Shown: piece by piece, positions 18,332 through 26,488 of the stretch
Position numbering within the stretch: position 1 is the first letter of the stretch
Layout: each line of letters opens with the position of its first letter
Assembly: GCA_003285105.1 (NCBI GenBank)
Contig: CP030158.1
Location: forward strand, 1,225,447 to 1,289,446
Source: Roseithermus sacchariphilus
GTDB lineage: Bacteria; Bacteroidota; Rhodothermia; Rhodothermales; MEBIC09517
Length of the DNA stretch: 64,000 bases
Reading direction: 5' to 3'
Translations under genes and position numbers: made by a program
The notes under the pieces: model-generated
Databases searched by the model: none
Told to the model about the DNA's origin: nothing
What the model saw: only the letters and a program-made list of their open reading frames with translations

Positions 18332-21214
18332 TTAGAGGTCTTCGAGCGGGACGTCCTCGGCGGCCGGGGGCGTGTCCTTCGTGCGGGCCACCGTGAGGCC
18401 GAGGGTTGTATCGTAGGCGCCTTCGACGGACGGATGCCGGAACGTGCCGTCCGCCTCCAGCAGCAGAAAGAGACGGTCGTCGTAGGGGTGTGTCTCCCGC
18501 CACCAGCGGTAGAGGCCGGCGAGCGCCTCGGGCGGGTCGGCCTCGGCCGGGCGCGGGCCGTACCAGGGGAAGCTGACCGAGGCCAGGGCGAGGGCTTCCT
18601 CCACGGCCAGCCGGGCCTGCCAGTCGCGTTCGGCTGGCACGGCGAGCGGGCTAGTGGACCCGAGCGGTGCGGGGCCGTTCGGCGTCTCGCGGAAGAGGAC
18701 GGCGGCGGCGCTGTGCGCGCCGTAGCGGGTGGTCAGGGCCACATGCTCGCCGGCGTCGCTGCGGTCGTTACGGGGGCTGCGCATCACCGGGAACTGGTCC
18801 GGGGCGGTGAAGAGCGCCTGCCGGGCAGCCCGCTCCATCTCATCGCGGCGTTTCTTGAAGCGCTCGCGGGCGGTGCTTAGCCGCTCCGGGTCCACCCCGA
18901 GGCGCTCGGCCGTCCAGTGCGCTTCGTTCCGGTCGTAGAGCTCCGCCACGAGCGTGCGGCAGGCGTCGGGCAGCGTCCACACCGGGTGCTCGCGCACGAG
19001 CACGGCGCTGCGGGCCAGCGTGTCGGCGTCGTAGACGTAGACGCTCGTGCCGAAGTCGAGCCGGCGGCGGGCCTCGGCGTCCGGCATCAGGACGCCGAGC
19101 ACGGGCGCGTCGTGGCCGTGGCGGCGGCCGGGGCGGTCGTGCCGGTGGAGACGTCCGGCGCGCTGGAGCAGCAGGTCCACCGGCGCCAGGTCCGAGAGCA
19201 TCGCGTCGAAGTCCACGTCCACGCTCTGCTCGATGACCTGCGTGGCGACGACGACGCGGGCCGCCGGGCGACGCGGGTTGTCCGGCGCGGGCGGGCCGAA
19301 GCGTTCGAGCAACGTTTCCTCCTTCGCGTTGCGGTCGTGCCGGGTGAAGCGGGCGTGGAGCAGGTCGGCCTCGATGCCTTCGGCGCGCAGCGCCTCGAAG
19401 GCGGCCTGCGCCTCGCGGACGGTGTTACGGATCCAGGCCACACAGCCGCCCTGCAGCACCTTCTCCCGCACCCAGGCCACACCCGCCGCCGTGCGGTCGT
19501 CGGCCTCGCCGGCGGCCTCGATGGGCTCGACGCGCACGTCGGTCCGCCGGGCCGTCTCGGGCGCGGGGTCGGGCAGCACGATGACGGGCGCGTCGCCCAC
19601 GGCGTGCAGGAGCTGCGGGTAGGCGTCGGCCTCGGGCGGTGCGGCCGCGTCCCCGGATCGCGTCCGGGGCGGGCTGTAGGCGGCGAGCAGGCGGCGGCGC
19701 AGCCCGGCGGGGAGCGTGGCCGAGAGGAGGATGACTTTGGCGCCGAGTGCGCCGAGCCAGGCCAGCAGATGCTCCAGCAGCACGCCCATGTAGACGTCGT
19801 AGGCGTGCACCTCGTCGAGGACGACCACCTTGCGGGCCAGCCCGAAGAGCCGCACGAAGCCGTGCCGCACGCCCATCGCGCCGAGCAGGGCCTGGTCGAT
19901 GGTGCCGAGGCCGAGGGGCGCCAGCAGCGCCCGCTTCGAGGGCTGCACCCAGGAGGGCGCCACCACCTCCGACGGCGGCGTCGGATCGCGGGGATCGGCG
20001 CGGCGGGCGCGGTCGAAGACGGTACGACGGGTTCGTTCACGCAGCGCCCGGTAGTCGCGGAAATAGTGCTTCGCCCCGTGGGCCAGGGCCAGCGCCAGGT
20101 CCGTCTCGCCCCGGATGCGTCCGGCGTAGCGTTCGACGCGGGCGAAGAGCGCGTTGGCCGTGGCCTGCGTGGGCAGCGCGGCATAGAGGCCGGCCGCCGT
20201 GCCGTGCCGGAGGGCCTGTGTGGCGAGGAACAGCGCGATTTCTGTCTTGCCCAGCCCCATCGGTGCTTCCACCACGGCGATCTCCGGCCCCTCATTGCGG
20301 CCGAAGGGGATCGCGCACGCCGCCGCCTGGAACCCGGGGCGCGGCCGCCATTGCTCCCCATCCGGGCTGAACAGCGCGGCGAACAGTTCCTCCACCGTAC
20401 CCTCCGGCGGGCGAAAACCGGCGATCAGGCCGGCCTCACGCAGCGCGGTTTCGGCGGTGCGGGCCTCGCGATGACGAGCAAGGTACGCCTCGGCCCCGGC
20501 GCGGTCGGTCACGTCGGGCGAGAGCGGGAAGGAATCGGCGTTGGAGCCGAACCAGTCGGCCACGGAGACGAAGCCGGCGGTGAGGAGCAGGAAGGCGTGG
20601 GGCGGTTCCGGCGGCAGCGGAAGCGGCGGGCCAAAGTGGTGCACCAGCTCGGCGAGCAGGACCGGGACGAGCGGGGCGAACAGCGGATGGGTGCGAACGG
20701 ATGGATCCGGCAGGGTGTCATTTTCGGGGTAGAGCGTGCCGTGATGACCGGCGCCTACGCGCAGGAGCGGCAGCAGCGTCTTCCAGTTTCGGTCCACGCC
20801 CGATGCGGCCCCGTAGCGTCCGCCGAACAGGGTGCGGAAGATTCTGTACGTGCCTGCACCGTGGTCGAAGCTCGCGCCGTTGGGCACGGGGTCGGACCAC
20901 GTTGTGCCGTAGCCGTACGCCCAGCCCTGTGGCGACTTCGCCTGGAAGGCCGGGTAGAGCTTGCCCACGTCGTGCGCGGCGGCGGTGAGGACGAGCGCGC
21001 GGCGGACGGCTTCGGGGTCGGCGTCGGGCCAGAGGGCACAGAACCGCCGGAACAGGTGCGGGTCTTCCCGCAGCCACGTCTCGGCCACGAGGCCCACGTC
21101 CAGCAGGTGCAGCGGCAGCGGGTGGCGCGTCCACGGCGGCGGGTTCCCGTCGTCGTCGCGGTCGCGCTCGTTCGTCTTGGCCCAGAGGCAGTAGAGGAGC
21201 TGTTCAGGAGACAT
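18332..21214 (-). CDS. cas3: CRISPR helicase-nuclease Cas3
   Basis: 960 aa from the ATG at 21214, which overlaps the cas2 stop by 11 bp. The N-terminal HD nuclease has His36, the His81-Asp82 pair (AAAHDVGK), HGAG and GHHG. The superfamily-2 helicase follows, with Walker A EAPMGLGKTE, Walker B DEVH, motif III LLSATLP and motif VI LLQRAGRLHRH. Cas3 unwinds and degrades DNA after Cascade R-loop formation. All catalytic motifs are intact, so interference should be functional. Its place between cas2 and cse1 is unusual; type I-E operons normally begin with cas3. Confidence 0.97.
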   Translation of the reverse strand: MSPEQLLYCLWAKTNERDRDDDGNPPPWTRHPLPLHLLDVGLVAETWLREDPHLFRRFCALWPDADPEAVRRALVLTAAAHDVGKLYPAFQAKSPQGWAYGYGTTWSDPVPNGASFDHGAGTYRIFRTLFGGRYGAASGVDRNWKTLLPLLRVGAGHHGTLYPENDTLPDPSVRTHPLFAPLVPVLLAELVHHFGPPLPLPPEPPHAFLLLTAGFVSVADWFGSNADSFPLSPDVTDRAGAEAYLARHREARTAETALREAGLIAGFRPPEGTVEELFAALFSPDGEQWRPRPGFQAAACAIPFGRNEGPEIAVVEAPMGLGKTEIALFLATQALRHGTAAGLYAALPTQATANALFARVERYAGRIRGETDLALALAHGAKHYFRDYRALRERTRRTVFDRARRADPRDPTPPSEVVAPSWVQPSKRALLAPLGLGTIDQALLGAMGVRHGFVRLFGLARKVVVLDEVHAYDVYMGVLLEHLLAWLGALGAKVILLSATLPAGLRRRLLAAYSPPRTRSGDAAAPPEADAYPQLLHAVGDAPVIVLPDPAPETARRTDVRVEPIEAAGEADDRTAAGVAWVREKVLQGGCVAWIRNTVREAQAAFEALRAEGIEADLLHARFTRHDRNAKEETLLERFGPPAPDNPRRPAARVVVATQVIEQSVDVDFDAMLSDLAPVDLLLQRAGRLHRHDRPGRRHGHDAPVLGVLMPDAEARRRLDFGTSVYVYDADTLARSAVLVREHPVWTLPDACRTLVAELYDRNEAHWTAERLGVDPERLSTARERFKKRRDEMERAARQALFTAPDQFPVMRSPRNDRSDAGEHVALTTRYGAHSAAAVLFRETPNGPAPLGSTSPLAVPAERDWQARLAVEEALALASVSFPWYGPRPAEADPPEALAGLYRWWRETHPYDDRLFLLLEADGTFRHPSVEGAYDTTLGLTVARTKDTPPAAEDVPLEDL

Positions 21215-21524
21215 CTGCTTTCCCTTTCGTTTTCTTCCCAGCGTCTGCCGGCGGCTGTTCGACGAGCCAGAGGCCGTCGTAGCGGACGGGACGGCGGGTG
21301 GCGGGGCCGTGGCTCCTGAAGGCATAGCCCTGCGCCGTGGGGCGGCTCCAGGCCATCACGGCCGAGGTGCGCGCCGTGGCGTCGTCCAGCACGGCCTGCC
21401 AGAGCTTCAGGCGCATCCGCTGGTCGAGGCGGCCGACGAAGAGGCCGGGGCGGATCTCCAGGCAGTAGCGCGAGAGCAGGCCACGGGTGCGCTTCGGGGC
21501 GTTGGTGAGGCTGAAGATGACCAT
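21204..21524 (-). CDS. cas2: CRISPR adaptation protein Cas2e
   Basis: 106 aa. The start MVIFSLTNAPKRTRGLLSRY and PGLFVGRLDQRMRLKLW match the Cas2e (CasX/TIGR01873) pattern of short ferredoxin-like proteins. A dimer bridges two Cas1 dimers in the spacer integrase. It starts 18 bp after cas1 and ends inside the cas3 start. A Lys-rich C-terminal tail (GKKTKGKADVS) makes it slightly longer than the 94-aa Escherichia protein. Confidence 0.93.
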   Translation of the reverse strand: MVIFSLTNAPKRTRGLLSRYCLEIRPGLFVGRLDQRMRLKLWQAVLDDATARTSAVMAWSRPTAQGYAFRSHGPATRRPVRYDGLWLVEQPPADAGKKTKGKADVS

Positions 21525-21542
21525 GGGGCGTGTCGGATCGGG

Positions 21543-22568
21543 TCAAAAAGGCAGGCCGTCGTCGGCGTCCAGGGGTGGGGGCGGCTTCGGGTGGGCGGGC
21601 TTCGGCGGGCGGTCGCCGTGCAGCTCGGCAGCGACGGCGCGGGCGTCGGGCAGGCGGGGCCGGTGCTGCCAGGGGGCGTCCTCGGGGCGGGCCGTCTCGG
21701 CCCGGCAGCCGCCCAGTTCCTCCGGCGCCCCCTGCTCGCCTTCTCCGGCATCCAGCAACGTCTCGATGCCGGGGATGAGCCGCTCCAGCAGCTTCACGCG
21801 GCGGAAGCCGTCGCGCAGTTCGTGGCGCACGCGGCGGTCCAGGTCGTGCTCGCTCTCGGCCGCCAGCCGGAAGGCCGCCGGCGCGGCCAGCTCCATCTTG
21901 TAGAGGTCCGCCAGGTCGTGCACGAAGGCCAGCGGGTAGCCCGTGTGGATGAAGCCGAGGGCGGCGCTGTAGCCGGCGATCAGGATGGCGGCGTGGCAGA
22001 CGCCGTAAAGGCAGGCGTTGGCCGCCGAGAGGGCGCGGTTGACCGGGTCCTGGCGGCTCCAGTCGGAGCGGTCGTAGTGGCGCCCCTGCCAGTCGATGCC
22101 GTGCTCCTCGGCCAGGCGGCGGTAGATGGCGCGGACGCGGGCGCCCTCCATCCCCCGGAGTTGCTCGATGGAACGCTTCTGCGGCGGCTCTTCGAGAAAG
22201 CGCATCCGGTACATGGCGCGGGCCACCGCCAGGCGGCTCTTCGGGTTGAGGGCCAGGCGCGCCTGCCGGAGGAGGCGGTACGAGTGCGCGGCGCCCTCCT
22301 GCCCGGCGCTGTAGAGCCGCACCCCGCCCTCGCCGGTCCAGATGACGAGCGTGCGGTTCTCGGCGCAGAGCTTGACGGCCGCGTGCGTGATCGTCGTGCC
22401 CGGCTCCAGCATCAGCACGGCCGAGGCCCCCACCGGGAGCTGCGCCCGCACGCCCCGCCGGTCCGTGACGACCAGCGCCGCGCCGTCCACCTCCACCGTG
22501 CCATACTCGACCGAGAAGACGGCGATGCGGTTGCGCAGGGGCATGACGGGCGGCTTGTTCGGTTTCAT
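21543..22568 (-). CDS. cas1: CRISPR integrase Cas1e
   Basis: 341 aa. The N-terminal beta domain (RIAVFSVEYGTVEVDGAALV) leads into the alpha catalytic domain. This holds a conserved Glu in RRLAEEHGIDW, the His of FIHTGYPLAF and the Asp pair of VHDLADLYK, the metal ligands expected for Cas1. The C-terminus extends about 40 residues beyond the usual end into a Pro-rich tail (PPKPAHPKPPPPLDADDG). Its ATG overlaps the stop of the WYL regulator by 4 bp, so the two are translationally coupled. Confidence 0.95.
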   Translation of the reverse strand: MKPNKPPVMPLRNRIAVFSVEYGTVEVDGAALVVTDRRGVRAQLPVGASAVLMLEPGTTITHAAVKLCAENRTLVIWTGEGGVRLYSAGQEGAAHSYRLLRQARLALNPKSRLAVARAMYRMRFLEEPPQKRSIEQLRGMEGARVRAIYRRLAEEHGIDWQGRHYDRSDWSRQDPVNRALSAANACLYGVCHAAILIAGYSAALGFIHTGYPLAFVHDLADLYKMELAAPAAFRLAAESEHDLDRRVRHELRDGFRRVKLLERLIPGIETLLDAGEGEQGAPEELGGCRAETARPEDAPWQHRPRLPDARAVAAELHGDRPPKPAHPKPPPPLDADDGLPF

Positions 22569-23572
22569 GGCGATTCAGGATCAGGTCTTTCGTACTGGCG
22601 GGCGGCCTCGGCGTGCGCCCGGGCCACCTGCTCCACGAGCAGGGGCGGTTCCAGCACACGGATGCGAGGGCCCCACGAGCGACACCACGCCGCGATTTCG
22701 TCCAGCCCCTCCACCTCGAAGGACACCACGGCGCTGCCGTCCGGATGCTCGGCTTCGATCTGCTGCGTGGGGTGATAGACTTTCCGGTGGAAGTAGGGGA
22801 GAATCTCCGGCTTCACGGCCACGCGGACGGTATAGACGGCATCGCCGGCGACGGCCCGGAAGCGGTCGCGCGCGTGCAGGTGCAGGTCGAAGTCCTTCGG
22901 AGGGTCGAAGTGCGTGCCGGTCAGAGGGCGCACCGAGCGAAAGCCGGCCAGCGCGAAATCCTTGACGCGCCCGTCCCGGCAGCACCAGGCCGCCAGCAGC
23001 CACGATCCCCCGCGCACGTAAAAGCCCAGCGGATGCAGCCGGCGGCCCAACGAGAGCTGCCGGCGGGACGCCGTGTAGTAGTCGGCCTCGACGGGGGTGC
23101 GTTCGCGCACGGACGTCAGCAGCGTGCGGAACAGCACCGGGTCGAAGGGTGCCGGCGGCCCGTCGGGGTGGGAGAAGTCCCAGACCTCCGATTCCGTCTC
23201 CGGCTCGAAGGAGAACACCTCGGCGAGCCAGGCCTGCGCGAACCGTCGGGCGGCCGCGGCGAGGGGGCGGTCGAAGGGGGTCGGGGCCAGGAGCGAGCGG
23301 GCGGCCAGCGCGGCCACGGTCAATGCTTCGGCCTCTTCTTCGCTCAGGCGCACGGGCAGGGGCGGAAGCGGGTGCGCCCCGGATACGAGGCGAAAGCGCT
23401 TGAGCAGCCCGTCTCGCCGGGCTTCGACGAGGCCGTCGCGAGCCAGCGCCGTCAGGTGGCGCCGCACGGTGCGGTCCGTCACCCTCAGGCGATGGGCGAG
23501 TTCGGCCTGGGTCAGCTCGGCGCCGGTGCCGAGCACCAGGAGCAGGGCGGTGCGGGTGTCGGGATCAGGCAT
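22565..23572 (-). CDS. HTH and WYL-domain transcriptional regulator, first gene of the cas operon
   Basis: 335 aa. An N-terminal DeoR-type helix-turn-helix (LTQAELAHRLRVTDRTVRRHLTAL) precedes a WYL module (residues about 150-230, LHPLGFYVRGGSWLLAAWCC) and a C-terminal WCX extension. WYL regulators often control CRISPR-Cas and other defence loci, sensing a nucleic-acid-type ligand. The 4-bp ATGA overlap with cas1 and the absence of another promoter point to control of the whole operon, possibly through the palindrome at 23603-23620. Regulation in either direction is possible. Confidence 0.9.
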   Translation of the reverse strand: MPDPDTRTALLLVLGTGAELTQAELAHRLRVTDRTVRRHLTALARDGLVEARRDGLLKRFRLVSGAHPLPPLPVRLSEEEAEALTVAALAARSLLAPTPFDRPLAAAARRFAQAWLAEVFSFEPETESEVWDFSHPDGPPAPFDPVLFRTLLTSVRERTPVEADYYTASRRQLSLGRRLHPLGFYVRGGSWLLAAWCCRDGRVKDFALAGFRSVRPLTGTHFDPPKDFDLHLHARDRFRAVAGDAVYTVRVAVKPEILPYFHRKVYHPTQQIEAEHPDGSAVVSFEVEGLDEIAAWCRSWGPRIRVLEPPLLVEQVARAHAEAARQYERPDPESP

Positions 23573-23602
23573 ACGGCAAGGTAGGCAGCGTCTGGCGGGG
23601 TT

Positions 23603-23620
23603 TCGGACAGGGTTGTCCGA
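23603..23620. promoter_or_regulatory. Inverted repeat upstream of the WYL-cas operon, operator candidate
   Basis: TCGGACA-GGGT-TGTCCGA is a perfect 7-bp dyad, and outer GGGG/CCCC blocks extend it. It lies 31 bp upstream of the WYL regulator start, where an autoregulator would be expected to bind. A transcript hairpin in the 5' leader is an alternative. Confidence 0.45.
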
Positions 23621-23696
23621 TCCCCGGCAGACACGCAGGTCGCGCAGCCATAACCCGTGCCGCGCGGCCCGGGAGAAGCCGTTGCCGCGGGGCCGT

Positions 23697-25073
23697 TCAG
23701 GATCCGGCCGTCAGCGGGGCGAAGTGCGCGGTGAAGTGCCGCAGGCGCGGCGGCTCCCACGTGATCCGGTAGCCCGGCAGGCGCTCCTTCTCCCGCTGCA
23801 CCTCCTCGAAGCACTCGATCACGTAATCGATGTGGCTCTGCGTATAGACGCGGCGGGGGATGGCCAGCCGGACGAGGTCCATCGGGGCCGGCTGCTCCGA
23901 GCCGTCGGGCCGGCGGCCGAACATGACCGTGCCGATCTCGCAGGAGCGGATGCCGCCCACCTCGTAGAGCGCCACGGCCAGCGCCTGACCCGGGTACTGG
24001 AGCGGGGAGAGGTGCGGCAGCATCCGCCGGGCGTCGACGTAGACGGCGTGCCCGCCCACCGGCTGCACGATGGGCACGCCGAGCCGGCTCAGCGCCTCGC
24101 CCAGGTACCGCGTCGAGGCGATGCGGTACTGCAGGTAGTCCTCGTCGACCACCTCCTCCAGGCCGATGGCGATGGCCTCCAGGTCGCGCCCGGCCAGGCC
24201 GCCGTAGGTGGGGAAGCCCTCGGTCAGGATGAGCAGCGTGTTGGCCTGCTCCGCCCAGGCGTCGTCGTTCATCGCCAGCCACCCGCCGATGTTGACGAGC
24301 GCATCCTTCTTGGCACTCATCGTCATCCCGTCGGCCAGGCTGAACATCTCCCGGACGATGGCGCGGACGCTGTGGTCGGCGTACCCTTCTTCCCGCAGCT
24401 TGATGAAGTAGGCATTCTCGGCGAAGCGGCAGGCGTCGATGAACAGCGGCACGCCGTGGCGGTCGCACACGGCCCGGACGCCCCGCAGGTTGGCCATCGA
24501 CACGGGCTGGCCGCCGCCGGAGTTGTTCGTGACGGTGATCATCACCAGCGGCACGCGGCCCGGGTGCTCGGCCAGGAACGCCTCCAGCCGGTCCAGGTCC
24601 ATGTTGCCCTTGAAGGGATGCCGGCTCTCCGGGTCGAGGCCTTCGGGGATGACCAGGTCCACGGCCTCGGCGCCGGAGGCTTCGATGTTGGCACGGGTGG
24701 TATCGAAGTGGGTGTTGCCGGGCACGCGGTCGCCCGGCTTCACGGCGACGCTGAAGAGGATCCGCTCGGCGGCCCGGCCCTGATGGGTGGGGATGATGTG
24801 CCGGAAGGGCATCAGCGCGCGCACCGCGGCCTCGAAGCGGTGGTACGAGGGCGATCCGGCGTAGCTCTCATCGCCCTGCATGATCCCGGCCCATTGCCGC
24901 GCGCTCATCGCCGAGGTGCCCGAGTCCGTCAGCAGGTCGATGAGCACGTCGTCGGCGTGCAGGCCGAACAGGTTGTACCGCGCCTCCCGGATCAGCCGCT
25001 CCCGCTCGGCTCGCGTGGTCATGCGGATCGGTTCGACGACCTTGATGCGGAACGGCTCGATGATGGTCTTCAT
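23697..25073 (-). CDS. tnaA: Tryptophanase (beta-eliminating lyase)
   Basis: 458 aa from the ATG at 25073. It is a PLP fold-type I enzyme converting L-tryptophan to indole, pyruvate and ammonia. The N-terminal EPFRIKVVEPI, the block LLTDSGTSAMS, THQGR, and the PLP-lysine region SAKKDALVNIGG are typical of the tryptophanase/tyrosine phenol-lyase family. Where tyrosine phenol-lyase has the arginine that binds the phenol hydroxyl (ERG), this protein has isoleucine (CEIG), as in tryptophanase. That favours tryptophanase even though other stretches look phenol-lyase-like. No TnaC leader or tryptophan permease is adjacent. Confidence 0.88.
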   Translation of the reverse strand: MKTIIEPFRIKVVEPIRMTTRAERERLIREARYNLFGLHADDVLIDLLTDSGTSAMSARQWAGIMQGDESYAGSPSYHRFEAAVRALMPFRHIIPTHQGRAAERILFSVAVKPGDRVPGNTHFDTTRANIEASGAEAVDLVIPEGLDPESRHPFKGNMDLDRLEAFLAEHPGRVPLVMITVTNNSGGGQPVSMANLRGVRAVCDRHGVPLFIDACRFAENAYFIKLREEGYADHSVRAIVREMFSLADGMTMSAKKDALVNIGGWLAMNDDAWAEQANTLLILTEGFPTYGGLAGRDLEAIAIGLEEVVDEDYLQYRIASTRYLGEALSRLGVPIVQPVGGHAVYVDARRMLPHLSPLQYPGQALAVALYEVGGIRSCEIGTVMFGRRPDGSEQPAPMDLVRLAIPRRVYTQSHIDYVIECFEEVQREKERLPGYRITWEPPRLRHFTAHFAPLTAGS

Positions 25074-25147
25074 GGGAAAAGCAACGTGAGGGGAGAGAAC
25101 AGGATACACCGGCGGGGTATGGCGGGATGGCGGGAAGGTCGAGGGAC

Positions 25148-25202
25148 GAAGGCCGACGGTCAGGTGCGTGACACGTTACTTACTTTCCGACCGTCGCCCT
25201 TC
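25148..25202 (-). terminator. Long inverted repeat between clpS and tnaA
   Basis: Arms of 14 bp at 25148-25161 and 25189-25202 pair with one mismatch around a 27-nt loop, just after the clpS stop. There is no T-run on the minus strand, so it may attenuate rather than terminate transcription. Confidence 0.3.
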
Positions 25203-25212
25203 GGCCTTTTCC

Positions 25213-25554
25213 TCACTCGGCTGGTTCGATGAGGGCAGACATGGAGCCCTTGCAGCGCGGGATCCGCCAGTCGGGGCCGTAGGCGTGGATCTGGTCCCGC
25301 TTCAGCTCGGCCCGCTCGCGGGTGGTGGTGTCGACGATGACGCGGCCGGCGGCGTCGACCTCGCAGGCCATCTGGAAGGCCCGCTCGCGGCTGTGCCCGA
25401 AGAGCTTCATCAGCATCTCGATGACGTACTCATAGGTGTGGTCGTCGTCATCGAGCAGGATGACGTGATACGGCGGGAGGTGGATGGTAACGGTCTGCTC
25501 CTCTTCGAGCACGTCCGCCGCCGGCGTGGCGGGGGCGGCATCCAGCACAGTCAT
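25213..25554 (-). CDS. clpS: ATP-dependent Clp protease adaptor ClpS
   Basis: 113 aa from the ATG at 25554. The core YHVILLDDDDHTYEYVIEMLMKLFGHS and RERAFQMACEVDAAGRVIV is the ClpS fold that presents N-degron substrates to ClpA-type unfoldases. The variable N-terminal tail is about 28 residues and acidic. It stands upstream of tnaA on the same strand with a 139-bp gap. ClpA is not in the window. Confidence 0.93.
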   Translation of the reverse strand: MTVLDAAPATPAADVLEEEQTVTIHLPPYHVILLDDDDHTYEYVIEMLMKLFGHSRERAFQMACEVDAAGRVIVDTTTRERAELKRDQIHAYGPDWRIPRCKGSMSALIEPAE

Positions 25555-25808
25555 GACACACACGGCAGGGGAACGGGGCGGCTCGGAGGCGGGGTGCCGC
25601 TCGGCGGCGCCGGCCTCCACGGGGTACGAAGTCGCAGCCGGGCCGGCGGGTTCCCCGGCGGGAACCCGGGGGAGGGGAGGATCCCCGTGCTGCTGTACGC
25701 CCCGGGCCATCGGCGCACGGCCGTCAGCCAGAAACCCATGGCTCGGAGCCAGATTTCGTGTACCTTGAAGGCCCCTTTCCGGCTGTTTTCTTCTTCTGGA
25801 CCTTGCGT

Positions 25809-26405
25809 ATGCCCATGTCTCCGCAGACGGAACGAGCGCAATGGCTGCAGCAGGTCCGTGCGGGCGACACCGACGCGGCCGGCCGGCTCCTGCCGCAGGT
25901 CTACGACGAGCTGCGCCGCATCGCGCACCAGCGCCTCCGGCAGCATCGCCCCGGGCAGACCCTCAACACCACGGCGCTGGTCCACGAGGCCTACCTCAAG
26001 CTGGTCGATCAGACGCAGGTGGCCTGGAACGACCGGGCGCACTTCTTCGCCCTGGCCTCCCGGGCCATGCGCTTCATCCTGGTCGACCATGCCCGTGCCC
26101 GCACGGCACAGAAGCGCGGGGGGCGCCAGGAGCCCCTCCCCCTCGACGCCGTGCAGGTGGCCGCGGCCGACGTGCGGGCGGCGGAGCTGCTCTCGCTGAA
26201 CCAGGCCCTCGATCGCCTCGCCGAGCACGACGAACGCCTGGCCGCCGTCGTGGAATACCGCTTCTTCGGCGGGCTCACCTACGAGGAGATCGCCGAGGTG
26301 ACCGGCCGATCCGTGCCCACCGTGAAGCGGGACTGGCAGCGCGCCCGGGCCTGGCTCTACCGGCTGATGCAGGCCGATGGCCCTCCGGGCGCCGACGCGC
26401 CGTGA
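25809..26405 (+). CDS. ECF-type RNA polymerase sigma factor
   Basis: 198 aa from the ATG at 25809 (MPMSPQTERAQW); an ATG two codons later is equally possible. Region 2 contains LLPQVYDELRRIAHQRL, LNTTALVHEAYLKL and RAHFFALASRAMRFILVDHAR. Region 4 contains GGLTYEEIAEVTGRSVPTVKRDW, the HTH for the -35 element. This pattern is the ECF subgroup often found next to Ser/Thr kinases in Rhodothermota and Acidobacteria. The kinase gene follows 83 bp downstream, so the pair probably forms one signalling unit. No anti-sigma factor is seen. Confidence 0.93.
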   Translation: MPMSPQTERAQWLQQVRAGDTDAAGRLLPQVYDELRRIAHQRLRQHRPGQTLNTTALVHEAYLKLVDQTQVAWNDRAHFFALASRAMRFILVDHARARTAQKRGGRQEPLPLDAVQVAAADVRAAELLSLNQALDRLAEHDERLAAVVEYRFFGGLTYEEIAEVTGRSVPTVKRDWQRARAWLYRLMQADGPPGADAP

Positions 26406-26488
26406 TCCGGCCGCGCCGCTGATCCCGGCCGGCATGCTTTTCCGATAGGCCTTTTACTGCCGCTTCCCGGAATCCTGTCCCCACGCCC

